Positions 26,234 through 34,997 of a stretch of 46,003 nt of DNA are shown here, piece after piece. Numbering within the stretch: position 1 is the first letter of the stretch; each line of letters starts with the position of its first letter. The notes beneath the pieces are model-generated. The model saw nothing but the letters and a program-made list of their open reading frames with translations, made no database searches and was not told the DNA's origin. A program made the position numbers and the translations under genes. Source of the stretch: Polaromonas sp. (GTDB lineage: Bacteria > Pseudomonadota > Gammaproteobacteria > Burkholderiales > Burkholderiaceae_C); NCBI GenBank assembly GCA_013298815.1, contig JAAFJF010000023.1, positions 1 to 46,003 of the forward strand, written 5' to 3'.

Positions 26234-28535
26234 CATTTGTCCCGACGGGTAGCATGCGTTCAGCTGTTAAAACTGATGCTGTGCGGCGTAGGTTTTTCAA
26301 AACTTGATCTAAATGGGAGCGATCTCGTACAGAGATAACAAATCGCAAATCGGTAGCGTCTTGTGCATATTCAGAGCCCATGTCTACGTGCGAGATATCA
26401 GATTCTGAATTGGCTAGGGTTACAGCAACTTTGGCGAGTACGCCTTTGCCGTTAGCGACCGTGGCAACCACTCCAACTTCAAAATTTCTTACTGGTTCGT
26501 CTGACCACTCTACAACAATAAAACGTTCGGCATCTTTATGTTGCAAGCGTTTCACGACTGGGCAAGCTGTGATGTGGATGGTCAAGCCTTCGCCGCGGCC
26601 TAAGTAACCCAAAATGGCATCGCCAGGAATAGGGCGGCAACAGCTAGCAAATTTGACAGAGGCATTCTCGCTACCATCTAGGGCAATGGCACCTTGTGCT
26701 AGCGGCTCAGGAGAAAAAAACCGTTCTTTGGTAATGAGCAAAGCATCTAATTTTTCACCACTACCCGTCAATAGTTGCGCCAGCCGTTTGGCAACAATAC
26801 TGGCGACACGTTTTCCTAGCGCTATGTCTGACATCAACTCCGCTTTGTCGCGATTACCCGTGAAACGCAAAAGCTTGTCCCAAATGCCGATATCGGTTGG
26901 TGAATCTGCTGGAAGTTGATGAAATCCCTCTGAGCGAACGGCTTGGGTCAGTAGCTTTCCGCCAAGCTCAATTGACTCTGTTTGAGCCATTGTTTTGAGG
27001 TAGTGGCGAATTTTTGACCGCGCTCTGCCTGTCTTCACAAACCCTAACCACCCTGGGTTTGGATAAGAGCTCGGTGAGGAAACGATTTCAATGATATCCC
27101 CATTTTTTAGCTCTGTACGCAGAGGTACTTGGTGCCCGTTGACTTTTGCGCCAATGGCGTGATCACCCACATTGCTGTGAATAGCGTATGCAAAGTCGAC
27201 CATGGTTGCACCCCTGGGCATCGACATAATTTTATTTTTCGGGGTGAAGACATAAACGGCGTCAGGAAATAAGTCAATTTTGACGTGATCCCAAAATTCA
27301 GCCGCATCACGCGTTTCATCATGGATGTCCAGCAAAGATTGCAGCCATTTAGACCCCATGCGATCAGCCAACTGCGCATCTTGCACATTTGTTTTGTAAA
27401 GCCAATGCGCCGCGACGCCAGACTCCGCAACCACGTCCATGGCCTGTGTTCGGATTTGAAATTCCACGTTCACACCAGCAGGGCCTACCAAAGTGGAGTG
27501 CAATGACTGGTAACCATTGATTTTAGGGATGGCGATGTAATCTTTGAACTTGCCGGGAACCGGTTTGTAAAGCTGGTGCATGAGCCCAAGCGCTGTGTAA
27601 CACTCCAACGCTGTGGGAACCACAACACGGAATCCGTAAATGTCAGTGACCTGTGCAAAGCTCAGGTGCTTTTGGTCCATCTTTCGGTAAATGGAATAAA
27701 GTGTTTTCTCGCGTCCAAAAATCTGCGTGTCCATGCTGATTGTCGAAAAAGAAGATTCGACAGCGGTTTGTACGGCATCTATCAAATCACGCCTGCGGTT
27801 GCGGGCTTTGGCGACAGCTTTTGAAAGAATCTGGTACCGCCAAGGTTGTAAGTGGCGAAATGACAAGTCTTGCAATTCTCGGTAGGTTTGGTTCAAACCT
27901 AGACGATGCGCAATGGGGGCATAAATATCCAATGTCTCAGAAGAAATGCGCCCCCATTTGCTGCGCGGCATATCGCTCAAAGTGCGCATATTGTGGCTGC
28001 GATCTGCTAATTTGATCAAAATTACACGCACATCTCTGGCCATAGCCAACAGCATTTTGCGGAATGATTCGGCTTGGTTTTCCTCACGCGTGTCAAACTG
28101 CAACTTTTCAAGCTTGGTTAAACCATCTACAAGCTCCGCTACAGGCGAGCCGAAACGCTCAATGAGCTCAGCTTTTGTGACGCCGCAGTCCTCCATGGCG
28201 TCATGAAGTAGCGCCGCCATCAGCGCTTGTGCATCAAGTTTCCAAGTTGCGCATTGTGCAGCTACAGCAATTGGATGCGTAATATAAGGTTCGCCATTTT
28301 TGCGCAGTTGACCCAAGTGGGACTCATCAGCAAAGCGATAAGCCAAGCGCACAGATTCAATATCTGATTTGTCTAAATAGTCTAATTTCTCTGTCAACGC
28401 CGCAAAACTGGCAGCCGCTGCATTGGCCATGGCTTTGGCAGTCGGTTTGTGCGTGGTTTTTGAGGACAGCTTTGCGCCTAGCGCTTGTTTGTCATGCGGT
28501 TTTTTTAGCGGCGTAAAACTTGTATCTAAGCTCAT
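26220..28535 (-). CDS. spoT: Bifunctional (p)ppGpp synthase/hydrolase, SpoT/Rel type
   Basis: This enzyme makes and degrades the alarmone (p)ppGpp. The 771-residue protein has an intact HD hydrolase domain (His87 in YITHPIA, His111-Asp112 in HDAMED), the synthase domain (EKTLYSIYRKM, DIYGFRVVV, KDYIAIPKINGYQSLH, EFQIRT), a TGS domain (TPKNKIMSMPRGATMVDFAY, near 400) and a C-terminal ACT domain. The order gmk-rpoZ-spoT is conserved. A terminator-like hairpin lies between rpoZ and this gene. An N-terminal Lys/Ala-rich extension of about 40 residues is extra. Confidence 0.96.
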   Translation of the reverse strand: MSLDTSFTPLKKPHDKQALGAKLSSKTTHKPTAKAMANAAAASFAALTEKLDYLDKSDIESVRLAYRFADESHLGQLRKNGEPYITHPIAVAAQCATWKLDAQALMAALLHDAMEDCGVTKAELIERFGSPVAELVDGLTKLEKLQFDTREENQAESFRKMLLAMARDVRVILIKLADRSHNMRTLSDMPRSKWGRISSETLDIYAPIAHRLGLNQTYRELQDLSFRHLQPWRYQILSKAVAKARNRRRDLIDAVQTAVESSFSTISMDTQIFGREKTLYSIYRKMDQKHLSFAQVTDIYGFRVVVPTALECYTALGLMHQLYKPVPGKFKDYIAIPKINGYQSLHSTLVGPAGVNVEFQIRTQAMDVVAESGVAAHWLYKTNVQDAQLADRMGSKWLQSLLDIHDETRDAAEFWDHVKIDLFPDAVYVFTPKNKIMSMPRGATMVDFAYAIHSNVGDHAIGAKVNGHQVPLRTELKNGDIIEIVSSPSSYPNPGWLGFVKTGRARSKIRHYLKTMAQTESIELGGKLLTQAVRSEGFHQLPADSPTDIGIWDKLLRFTGNRDKAELMSDIALGKRVASIVAKRLAQLLTGSGEKLDALLITKERFFSPEPLAQGAIALDGSENASVKFASCCRPIPGDAILGYLGRGEGLTIHITACPVVKRLQHKDAERFIVVEWSDEPVRNFEVGVVATVANGKGVLAKVAVTLANSESDISHVDMGSEYAQDATDLRFVISVRDRSHLDQVLKNLRRTASVLTAERMLPVGTNVMVA

Positions 28536-28590
28536 GCCTACACTTTAGCGCTTTGCACTGCAGTTTGCATGAAGACGATAAAAAATGAAC

Positions 28591-28617
28591 AAAAAAAGCA
28601 CCATTAGCTGGTGCTTT
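28591..28617 (-). terminator. Rho-independent terminator after rpoZ
   Basis: The stem AAAGCACCA / TGGTGCTTT with a 5-base loop is followed by a run of T residues on the minus strand. It lies between rpoZ and spoT, so spoT probably has its own promoter or depends on read-through. Confidence 0.82.
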
Positions 28618-28674
28618 TAGTTAGGACGCTGTCGCTGAACCCCTGACCTGGTCAGGTCGTAGGCTTAAATCGCG

Positions 28675-28878
28675 TCAGAGTGGTACTTTACGCAGCATTT
28701 CGATGCCGACTTTTCCATCGGCAATTTCACGCAGCGCTGTGACAGCAGGTTTGTTCTTGGATTCAATTTTAGGAGCATGTCCTTGGCTTAACATGCGTGC
28801 ACGGTAAGTGGCTGCTAAAACCAATTGAAATCGATTGGGGATTTGCTGTAAGCAATCTTCAACAGTAATACGTGCCAT
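28675..28878 (-). CDS. rpoZ: RNA polymerase omega subunit
   Basis: Omega assists folding of the beta-prime subunit and ppGpp response. The 67-residue protein begins [20 protein letters not shown] and continues [10 protein letters not shown], the conserved core. It stands between gmk and spoT, its standard place. Confidence 0.96.
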   Translation of the reverse strand: MARITVEDCLQQIPNRFQLVLAATYRARMLSQGHAPKIESKNKPAVTALREIADGKVGIEMLRKVPL

Positions 28879-28928
28879 GTGTAGCTCCGAAAAATAAATT
28901 CAAAATGATAGGGTCAATATCGACAAAA

Positions 28929-29549
28929 CTAGGAAATGTGCAAAGCCTCAAAAACACTCGCTCTAGCGCGAACTTGGGCCGCAAATTTAAGGCGTTGCGC
29001 GTGAACAATGGCTTTTAAGTCAAAAAGTGCACGGTCAAACAGTTCGTTAATTATAACGAAATCGAATTCTTTGGCCTGCGCGACTTCTAAAGCGGCATTT
29101 TTCAAGCGTAAATCGATCACTTCTGGTGTGTCTTCACCTCTGCGCTCTAAACGCGATCGCAACTCTTCCCAACTGGGAGGGAGAATGAAAATCAGTACGG
29201 CATTGGAGAAAATTTTGCGAATTTGCAAAGCGCCTTGGTAGTCGATTTCTAAAACAACGTCACCGCCTTTTGAAATACGGTCTTCGATGATGGCTTTTGA
29301 TGTTCCGTATTGCCGACCATGCACACTGGCCCACTCGACAAATGCGTGCGACTTGACCATGTCGTCAAACTCATCGTTGGAAATAAAGTAATACTCTCGC
29401 CCATGCTTTTCTTGACCGCGTGGGGCACGCGTGGTGTGGGAAATAGAGGGGTGAACATGCGAATCGAGTTCAAGCAATGCTTTGACAAGGCTCGACTTTC
29501 CAGCACCACTAGGCGCTGCAATAACGTAAAGTTGACCAGGGTAATCCAT
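28929..29549 (-). CDS. gmk: Guanylate kinase
   Basis: Gmk phosphorylates GMP to GDP. The 206-residue protein has the P-loop SGAGKS (14-19), [26 protein letters not shown], the GMP-binding [14 protein letters not shown], and [12 protein letters not shown]. It is followed by rpoZ and preceded by yicC, as is usual. Confidence 0.97.
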   Translation of the reverse strand: MDYPGQLYVIAAPSGAGKSSLVKALLELDSHVHPSISHTTRAPRGQEKHGREYYFISNDEFDDMVKSHAFVEWASVHGRQYGTSKAIIEDRISKGGDVVLEIDYQGALQIRKIFSNAVLIFILPPSWEELRSRLERRGEDTPEVIDLRLKNAALEVAQAKEFDFVIINELFDRALFDLKAIVHAQRLKFAAQVRARASVFEALHIS

Positions 29550-29608
29550 AGTTAATTTTACAGAAGTATTGCGTTGAATTCATCGCGGCTGGCTAATGCA
29601 GTGTCAAA

Positions 29609-30532
29609 TTATTCGATATTTTGTACCTGTTCGCGCATTTGTTCGATGAGTACTTTCATATCAACAGAAATACGCGTCAACTCCAAAACAGAAGATTTCG
29701 AGCCTAAAGTATTGGCTTCACGGTGCATTTCTTGGATTAAAAAATCCAATTTTTTCCCCATTTCGCCCCCCTTCTGAAGAATACGCTCAATTTCATCGAG
29801 GTGAGACGCTAGCCGCGTCAGTTCTTCGGCGACATCAATACGGATTGCAAATGCCGTCGCTTCGTTCAAGGCTCTGTCCATTGCCAGTTGAAGCGTTTCC
29901 GCTCTGACTTCAGTCGTTTCGCTACCACCAAGAGATAGCGCCTCATTCCAGCGGTCCATGAACTTGCTGCGTTGTTGTGCCACTAGCTTCGGAATCAGCG
30001 GGCCAGCCTGGGCGGCTAAGATGCGGAGTTGATTCAAATGCGATTGCAACATCAGCGTCAGCCGAGCGCCCTCTCGCTCGCGCGAGGCGAGTAAATCCTG
30101 CACAGCAGACTGCGTTAAATCCAGAACTGACTGGGTGGTTCGCGCATCATTTTTAAAGGTGTTGTTCGCAACGCTGGACAAACGCAGTACATCAGCAACG
30201 CTTAGATGTCGTGCTTCTTTTAAAGTGTTTTGAACGTCTTTTTCGATATTCAGAAGCTGTTCTAAAATAGCAGCAGATGGCCTAGCGGGTAGATTTTGTA
30301 GAGAATTCTCAATGGCCGCTCGTATTTCTACCTTGCCGCGCTTGATATTTGTGGTTATCAAAGCTCTAAGCGCGGGTTCGTTTTGTCGCAATTCATCCGG
30401 TAGTCTGAATGAAACGTCTAAAAAACGACTGTTGACCGAACGAATTTCAATTGAAAGTTGTATTTCACCTAAACTGCCATTTGCTAAGGCTGTTGCTGTG
30501 CTTGCATAGCCTGTCATGCTGTAAACTGCCAT
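29609..30532 (-). CDS. yicC: YicC-family endoribonuclease
   Basis: YicC proteins are endoribonucleases that act on certain RNAs. The ATG at 30532 gives the canonical MAVYSMTGYAS start (307 residues); upstream in-frame codons overlap the kinase gene and are unlikely. The sequence shows EIRSVNSRFLDVSFRLPDEL, IKRGKVEIR, and the C-terminal DUF1732 part with KKLDFLIQEMHREANTLGSK. It is divergent from the kinase with 16 bases between. Confidence 0.94.
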   Translation of the reverse strand: MAVYSMTGYASTATALANGSLGEIQLSIEIRSVNSRFLDVSFRLPDELRQNEPALRALITTNIKRGKVEIRAAIENSLQNLPARPSAAILEQLLNIEKDVQNTLKEARHLSVADVLRLSSVANNTFKNDARTTQSVLDLTQSAVQDLLASREREGARLTLMLQSHLNQLRILAAQAGPLIPKLVAQQRSKFMDRWNEALSLGGSETTEVRAETLQLAMDRALNEATAFAIRIDVAEELTRLASHLDEIERILQKGGEMGKKLDFLIQEMHREANTLGSKSSVLELTRISVDMKVLIEQMREQVQNIE

Positions 30533-30548
30533 TGTTAAAATTCCCTTT

Positions 30549-31448
30549 ATGACGAACGCTAAACTTGCCCCACTTCCCGCCAATACGGTGCTGAATGGGT
30601 ACACCATTGTCCGTCAAGTCTCTGAAGGCGGATTTAGTTTGGTTTATTTAGCAGTTGATGCACATAAACAAATGGTGGCAATCAAGGAGTATTTGCCAGC
30701 TTCTTTAGCGTCGCGCTCTGAAGGTGAGCTAGCGCCTCAAGTTTTGCCAGACAAGTTATCGCTCTACCGCTTAGGCCTAAAGAGTTTCTTTGAAGAGGGG
30801 CGCTCATTAGCGCAAATATCTCACCCTTCTGTGGTCAGTGTGTTGAATTTTTTCCGTCAAAACGAAACCGTTTATTTGGTGATGAATTACTTGCAAGGTG
30901 CAACACTACAAGACTTCATCATGGCAGGACGGCAAATCACGGCGGCAAAGGCTTTCAGTGAGTCGACCATTCGAAGCGTGTTTGATGAAATTTTGCAAGG
31001 CTTACGCGTCGTGCATCAAAACAAAATGCTGCACTTAGATATCAAGCCCGCTAATTTGTTTATCACTGACGATGACTCTGCGGTTTTGATTGATTTCGGT
31101 GCGGCGCGTGAGGTGTTGAACAAAGACGGTAATTTCACGCAGCCCATGTATACCCCCGGGTTTGCAGCGCCGGAAATGTACCGCCGAGAAACCCAGCTTG
31201 GCCCTTGGACTGATATCTATGCCATTGGTGCGTGCATGTACTCTATGATGATTGGTTACCCGCCCCCCGAGGTGGTTAAGCGCCGTACCAGTGACCCTGT
31301 GCCTAGCATGTTGATGCGCAAGGCTTCCAGTTATTCTGACAAACTCATAGAGGTGGTCGAGTGGTGCATGTCGCTTGACCCGTTAGCTAGACCGCAATCT
31401 GTTTTTGAGTTGCAATCTGCATTAGCTAATTATCAAGCAAGCGCTTAA
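30549..31448 (+). CDS. Serine/threonine protein kinase (Hanks type), soluble
   Basis: The 299-residue protein is essentially a bare kinase domain. It has a glycine loop SEGGFSLVY (about 25-33), the ATP lysine Lys46 in VAIKEY, catalytic Asp164 in HLDIKPANL, DFG at 182-184, and an APE-like segment GFAAPEMY. No membrane segment or sensor domain is seen. It lies between yicC and rph, a position where Burkholderiales often carry a kinase with a PP2C phosphatase; no phosphatase gene is present here. Substrates are unknown. A 7-bp inverted repeat (AAGCGCT / AGCGCTT) covers its stop codon. Confidence 0.92.
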   Translation: MTNAKLAPLPANTVLNGYTIVRQVSEGGFSLVYLAVDAHKQMVAIKEYLPASLASRSEGELAPQVLPDKLSLYRLGLKSFFEEGRSLAQISHPSVVSVLNFFRQNETVYLVMNYLQGATLQDFIMAGRQITAAKAFSESTIRSVFDEILQGLRVVHQNKMLHLDIKPANLFITDDDSAVLIDFGAAREVLNKDGNFTQPMYTPGFAAPEMYRRETQLGPWTDIYAIGACMYSMMIGYPPPEVVKRRTSDPVPSMLMRKASSYSDKLIEVVEWCMSLDPLARPQSVFELQSALANYQASA

Positions 31449-31460
31449 TAATTAGCGCTT
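31439..31460. other. Inverted repeat at the kinase stop codon
   Basis: AAGCGCT and AGCGCTT form 7-bp arms around an 8-base loop at 31439-31460. No T-run follows, so it is a hairpin without clear terminator character. Confidence 0.5.
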
Positions 31461-31554
31461 TCCACAATTGCTAATTCCCATCTCTGTTACTGCGTTTGCG
31501 TAAGCGTAGGATAATTACCTATGTATTTTCTATAATTTCCCCGAAAGCCTTGAC

Positions 31555-32283
31555 ATGACCAGTTTTGTACGTAGCAGTAATCGCCAAACCAGCCAACTGC
31601 GGCCCGTACGCATCACGCGTAACTACACCAACTACGCCGAAGGTTCGGTGTTGATTGAGTTCGGCAACACCAAAGTACTGTGCAACGCTTCGGTTGAAGA
31701 AAAAGTACCGCCCCATAAACGCGGCAGTGGTGAAGGCTGGGTGACCGCCGAATACGGCATGCTTCCCCGCGCCACACACACCCGTAGCGACCGCGAAGCC
31801 GCTCGCGGCAAGCAAAGCGGCAGAACGCAAGAGATTCAGCGCCTGATTGGTCGCTCTTTGCGTGCCGTGTTTGACCTGAAAAAACTGGGCGAACGCACGA
31901 TTCACCTCGATTGCGACGTGATCCAGGCCGACGGTGGTACACGCACTGCCAGCATCACAGGTGCATTTGTCGCTGCTCAAGATGCGGTTAATGGTTTGCT
32001 CGCCTCTGGCAAGCTCACAGAATCACCCATCCACCAAGCTGTTGCCGCGATTTCCGTCGGCATAGTTCAAGGCACGCCACTGCTCGATTTGGAATACACA
32101 GAAGATTCCGCCTGCGACACTGACATGAACGTGGTCATGACGAGCGCTGGCCATTTCATCGAAGTGCAGGGCACAGCCGAAGGCGCTGCTTTTTCACGTA
32201 TAGAGATGGACGCACTGCTGCAACTGGCGGAAAGCGGCATCGCTGATTTGATAAAAATGCAACAAAATGCACTGAATTCGTAA
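31555..32283 (+). CDS. rph: Ribonuclease PH
   Basis: RNase PH trims tRNA 3' ends by phosphorolysis. The 242-residue protein has [71 protein letters not shown] and [20 protein letters not shown]. The C-terminus is of full length. A TATAAT hexamer at 31531-31536 may be its -10 box, but no convincing -35 element is seen. rdgB follows after a dispersed repeat copy. Confidence 0.97.
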   Translation: MTSFVRSSNRQTSQLRPVRITRNYTNYAEGSVLIEFGNTKVLCNASVEEKVPPHKRGSGEGWVTAEYGMLPRATHTRSDREAARGKQSGRTQEIQRLIGRSLRAVFDLKKLGERTIHLDCDVIQADGGTRTASITGAFVAAQDAVNGLLASGKLTESPIHQAVAAISVGIVQGTPLLDLEYTEDSACDTDMNVVMTSAGHFIEVQGTAEGAAFSRIEMDALLQLAESGIADLIKMQQNALNS

Positions 32284-32312
32284 ATCCAATCTTAGACATG
32301 AATCATGTTTTT

Positions 32313-32365
32313 ACTATAAAAATAATAGCTGCTAAGGCAGTAAATACGCTGGATATGGCTAAAAA
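32313..32365. repeat. Dispersed repeat copy between rph and rdgB
   Basis: AATAATAGCTGCTAAGGCAG, then TAAATACGCTGGATATGGCT. It is intergenic and makes up half of the rdgB leader. Confidence 0.75.
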
Positions 32366-32395
32366 TAGTCTTCAAACAATATATTTTCATGAAAA

Positions 32396-32402
32396 AAGGT
32401 GA
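32396..32402 (+). promoter_or_regulatory. Ribosome binding site of rdgB
   Basis: AAGGTGA stands 7 bases before the ATG at 32410. It lies inside a longer in-frame reading starting at 32389, so it decides for the shorter start. Confidence 0.75.
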
Positions 32403-32409
32403 AAATGAA

Positions 32410-33009
32410 ATGAAACTAGTCCTTGCTTCGAATAACCGTGGCAAATTGACCGAATTACAAGCTTTGTTTGCTGGGTTGGGCTTAATTTTGCTACCGCAAT
32501 CCAGCCTAGGTGTTAGCGAAGCAAAGGAGCCCTTTCGCACCTTCGTCGAAAATGCCCTTGCTAAAGCTCGTCATGCTAGCGCCGCCACAGGTTTGCCTGC
32601 CATTGCCGACGATGCTGGGCTTTGCGTTGACGCATTTGGTGGCTTACCTGGCGTAGATACTGCGTTCTATGCTACACAATTTGGGCATGCCAAGGGCGAT
32701 GACAACAATGTCGTAGCGCTGCTAAAGCAGCTCGAAGGTAACACCAACAGACGCGCAGCCTTAGTCAGCACCTTGGTCGCTGTGCGGTCAAAAGATGACC
32801 CTGAGCCGCTGATTGCGGTAGGTCGCGCCGTGGGTGAAATCACAGAACAGCGGATAGGAACCAACGGTTTTGGGTTCGATCCAGTGATGTATATCCCCCA
32901 TTTGGGCAAAACTTTTGCAGAATTGAGTGATGCCGACAAAAACGCCAACAGCCATCGTGGCAAAGCCGCCCTAAAAATGCTCGCTTTGATGCAAGAAAGC
33001 TGGTTTTGA
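32410..33009 (+). CDS. rdgB: dITP/XTP pyrophosphatase RdgB
   Basis: RdgB hydrolyses non-canonical purine triphosphates (dITP, XTP) to keep them out of DNA. The 199-residue protein opens with KLVLASNNRGKLTELQALF, then SFVENALAKA-type FRTFVENALAKARHA, the catalytic ADDAGLCVDAFGGLPG and the C-terminal GTNGFGFDPVMYIP with SHRGKA. The start at 32410 is fixed by the ribosome binding site and family alignment. It overlaps the hemW TTG start by four bases. Confidence 0.96.
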   Translation: MKLVLASNNRGKLTELQALFAGLGLILLPQSSLGVSEAKEPFRTFVENALAKARHASAATGLPAIADDAGLCVDAFGGLPGVDTAFYATQFGHAKGDDNNVVALLKQLEGNTNRRAALVSTLVAVRSKDDPEPLIAVGRAVGEITEQRIGTNGFGFDPVMYIPHLGKTFAELSDADKNANSHRGKAALKMLALMQESWF

Positions 33010-34268
33010 GCAAAGTTATCCCTGTGGTTTCGGCGATTTCAGATGCTGAATTGCCCAGAGTAGTGAAGGACATCACCCATTACATGCGTTCAGGTTTGCT
33101 GCAGCTTGCCGCACTGCCGCTATTGTCTCTGTATATTCACCTGCCGTGGTGTTTAAAAAAATGCCCGTACTGCGACTTTAATTCGCATGAAGTTCATGCT
33201 ACCAGCTCTGCTGCAGGGGCTTTGTCTGCTGAGTTAGAGCAACGTTATATCGACGCTGTCGTTGCAGATTTAGACGCATCGCTACCGCTGATTTGGGGTC
33301 GTCCAGTTCATAGCATCTTTATTGGCGGTGGCACGCCCAGCTTGTTTTCGCCCGCGTCGATCGACCGATTGTTGGGCGATATTCGTGCAAGGGTGAAGCT
33401 AGACCCAGATTGTGAAATCACCCTAGAAGCCAACCCAGGCACCTTTGAAAAACACCGATTCAAGGCGTTTCGCGCTGCTGGTGTCACGCGTCTATCCATA
33501 GGCGTGCAAAGTTTTAACGATGTGCATTTGAAGGCTTTAGGTCGCGTGCACGACAGCGCGCAAGCTTTTGATGCCGTTGAAGAAGCAGCACTGTCGTTCG
33601 ATACATTCAATCTAGACCTGATGTATGCGTTACCAGGTCAAAGCATCGCAGATCTAGAGCGTGATGTCCAAACCGCCTTGTCTCTGGCCCCGCCGCATAT
33701 CTCTATTTATCACCTCACTATCGAACCGAACACCTACTTTGCCAAGTTCCCTCCCAGCGTCCCTGAAGAGGACGCCGCGTATGCCATGCTCGATAAGTTG
33801 ACCGAGTTGTTAGGTGTGGCGGGTTTGGAGCGCTACGAAGTTTCGGCCTATGCTAAACCTGGTCACCGATGCTGGCACAACCTCAACTACTGGCAGTTTG
33901 GCGATTATTTGGGCTTAGGCGCAGGTGCTCACAGTAAACTGAGCTTTGCGCATCGCGTTGTGCGGCAAGTTCGCTACCGCGAGCCTAAGTTGTATATGCA
34001 AAACGCGCTCTTGGGTAATGCGGTTACTCAAGACGACGACATTAAACACAAAGAACTGGCGTTTGAGTTCATGCTCAACGCGCTGCGTTTGAAAGAGGGA
34101 TTTGATCCGGTGTTGTTTTTTGAGCGCACCGGCTTGGCTCTGTCAGCGTTGCAGCCTGGTTTGCAACAAGCGATTGAGAAAAATTTGTTAATTCAAACCC
34201 CCAAAAGCATCAAACCCACTGAGCGTGGGTTTGATTTTTTGAGTGATTTGCAGGAATTGTTTTTGTGA
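33006..34268 (+). CDS. hemW: HemW, radical SAM haem chaperone (coproporphyrinogen III oxidase-like)
   Basis: HemW binds haem and a [4Fe-4S] cluster and helps insert haem into target proteins. Earlier names called it an oxygen-independent coproporphyrinogen oxidase. The 420-residue reading has LYIHLPWCLKKCPYCDFNSH with Cys49, 53 and 56 (Cx3Cx2C, as in HemW), FIGGGTPSLF, LSIGVQSFND and NLDLMYALPGQ. The TTG start at 33006 overlaps rdgB; the ATG at 33084 is an alternative that still keeps the whole core. A terminator-like hairpin lies within its last codons. Confidence 0.94.
   Translation: MSKVIPVVSAISDAELPRVVKDITHYMRSGLLQLAALPLLSLYIHLPWCLKKCPYCDFNSHEVHATSSAAGALSAELEQRYIDAVVADLDASLPLIWGRPVHSIFIGGGTPSLFSPASIDRLLGDIRARVKLDPDCEITLEANPGTFEKHRFKAFRAAGVTRLSIGVQSFNDVHLKALGRVHDSAQAFDAVEEAALSFDTFNLDLMYALPGQSIADLERDVQTALSLAPPHISIYHLTIEPNTYFAKFPPSVPEEDAAYAMLDKLTELLGVAGLERYEVSAYAKPGHRCWHNLNYWQFGDYLGLGAGAHSKLSFAHRVVRQVRYREPKLYMQNALLGNAVTQDDDIKHKELAFEFMLNALRLKEGFDPVLFFERTGLALSALQPGLQQAIEKNLLIQTPKSIKPTERGFDFLSDLQELFL
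34211..34240 (+). terminator. Terminator-like hairpin within the hemW 3' coding end
   Basis: CAAACCCAC and GTGGGTTTG form a 9-bp stem with a 5-base loop, followed by ATTTTTT. It lies 28 bases before the hemW stop, so it would sit inside translated RNA. Confidence 0.6.
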
Positions 34269-34772
34269 TTAGAACGCGGTAGCCGCAGTGCGACACACTC
34301 TACCTGGTTCTCCGTAGTTAAACGGGTAGTTGTACATGTCCCACTCACAAATCATTGGTTTATCGCCTGTTAATTGAGGCGTTGTCACCGCTGTAACGCC
34401 TTTAGATGGGCTGATTGAAACACTTCCACCAAAGTAAATTGTGACGTAAGTGGGGGCTACTGCAGGAGTTGTACCGCTTGCTGCTGTACCCTCTTTATCC
34501 AAGAAATATCCAGCTCTACAACGCTCGAATTGATACTCAGTGGACGTGGAGCTTGAGGTGATAGTTGCTGGTTTTCCTAAACGAGCTTCCACTTGGCTTG
34601 CTGACATTCCAATTCCTACGCTTTGCCAGTTGTTTAAACTGGTGCAAACAGCCTTGCTTACAGGAGCAGCACCACCACTAGTGACGTCGTTAGAATTTGT
34701 CCCACTACCATTACAAGCTGCCAGTAAAGCAGCTGCCATTAAAGTCGTTGCGGTTGAAATAACGATTTTCAT
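34269..34772 (-). CDS. Putative lipoprotein with a BamE/SmpA-like domain
   Basis: Starting at the ATG at 34772, the protein has 167 residues. A lipoprotein signal MKIVISTATTLMAAALLAAC ends with Cys20. A segment SVGIGMSASQVEARLGKPAT near 55-75 resembles the BamE/SmpA/OmlA pattern in which a short helix-turn follows GMS.xeV...lGkP. Three or more cysteines occur in the mature part (VCTSLN, ERCRAG, MICEWD). No exact family is recognised. Its stop abuts the hemW stop (convergent). It stands just before the accessory region. Confidence 0.72.
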   Translation of the reverse strand: MKIVISTATTLMAAALLAACNGSGTNSNDVTSGGAAPVSKAVCTSLNNWQSVGIGMSASQVEARLGKPATITSSSTSTEYQFERCRAGYFLDKEGTAASGTTPAVAPTYVTIYFGGSVSISPSKGVTAVTTPQLTGDKPMICEWDMYNYPFNYGEPGRVCRTAATAF

Positions 34773-34997
34773 CATGGGTATGGTTTCCAAATGGTTTCCA
34801 AAAATTGGCGGAAGCGGTGACCGCAATAAAGGCAGTCGCAAACCCTCCGAATTGCCTCCATATTAACACAAGTGCTTATCGACATTAGAGAAAACACAAC
34901 CCAACCACTCTCATGTTGCCTCATTGAATCCAGCCTGCTACAGTTCTATCTACTTTTCAAATGTGGATTAAAATGCTGATTGAATTAAGGACTCAAA

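Noticed and set aside
34862-34997. Attachment site for the P4-type integrase
   Set aside because: No tRNA gene or direct repeat pair was found flanking the integrase, so I do not call one.
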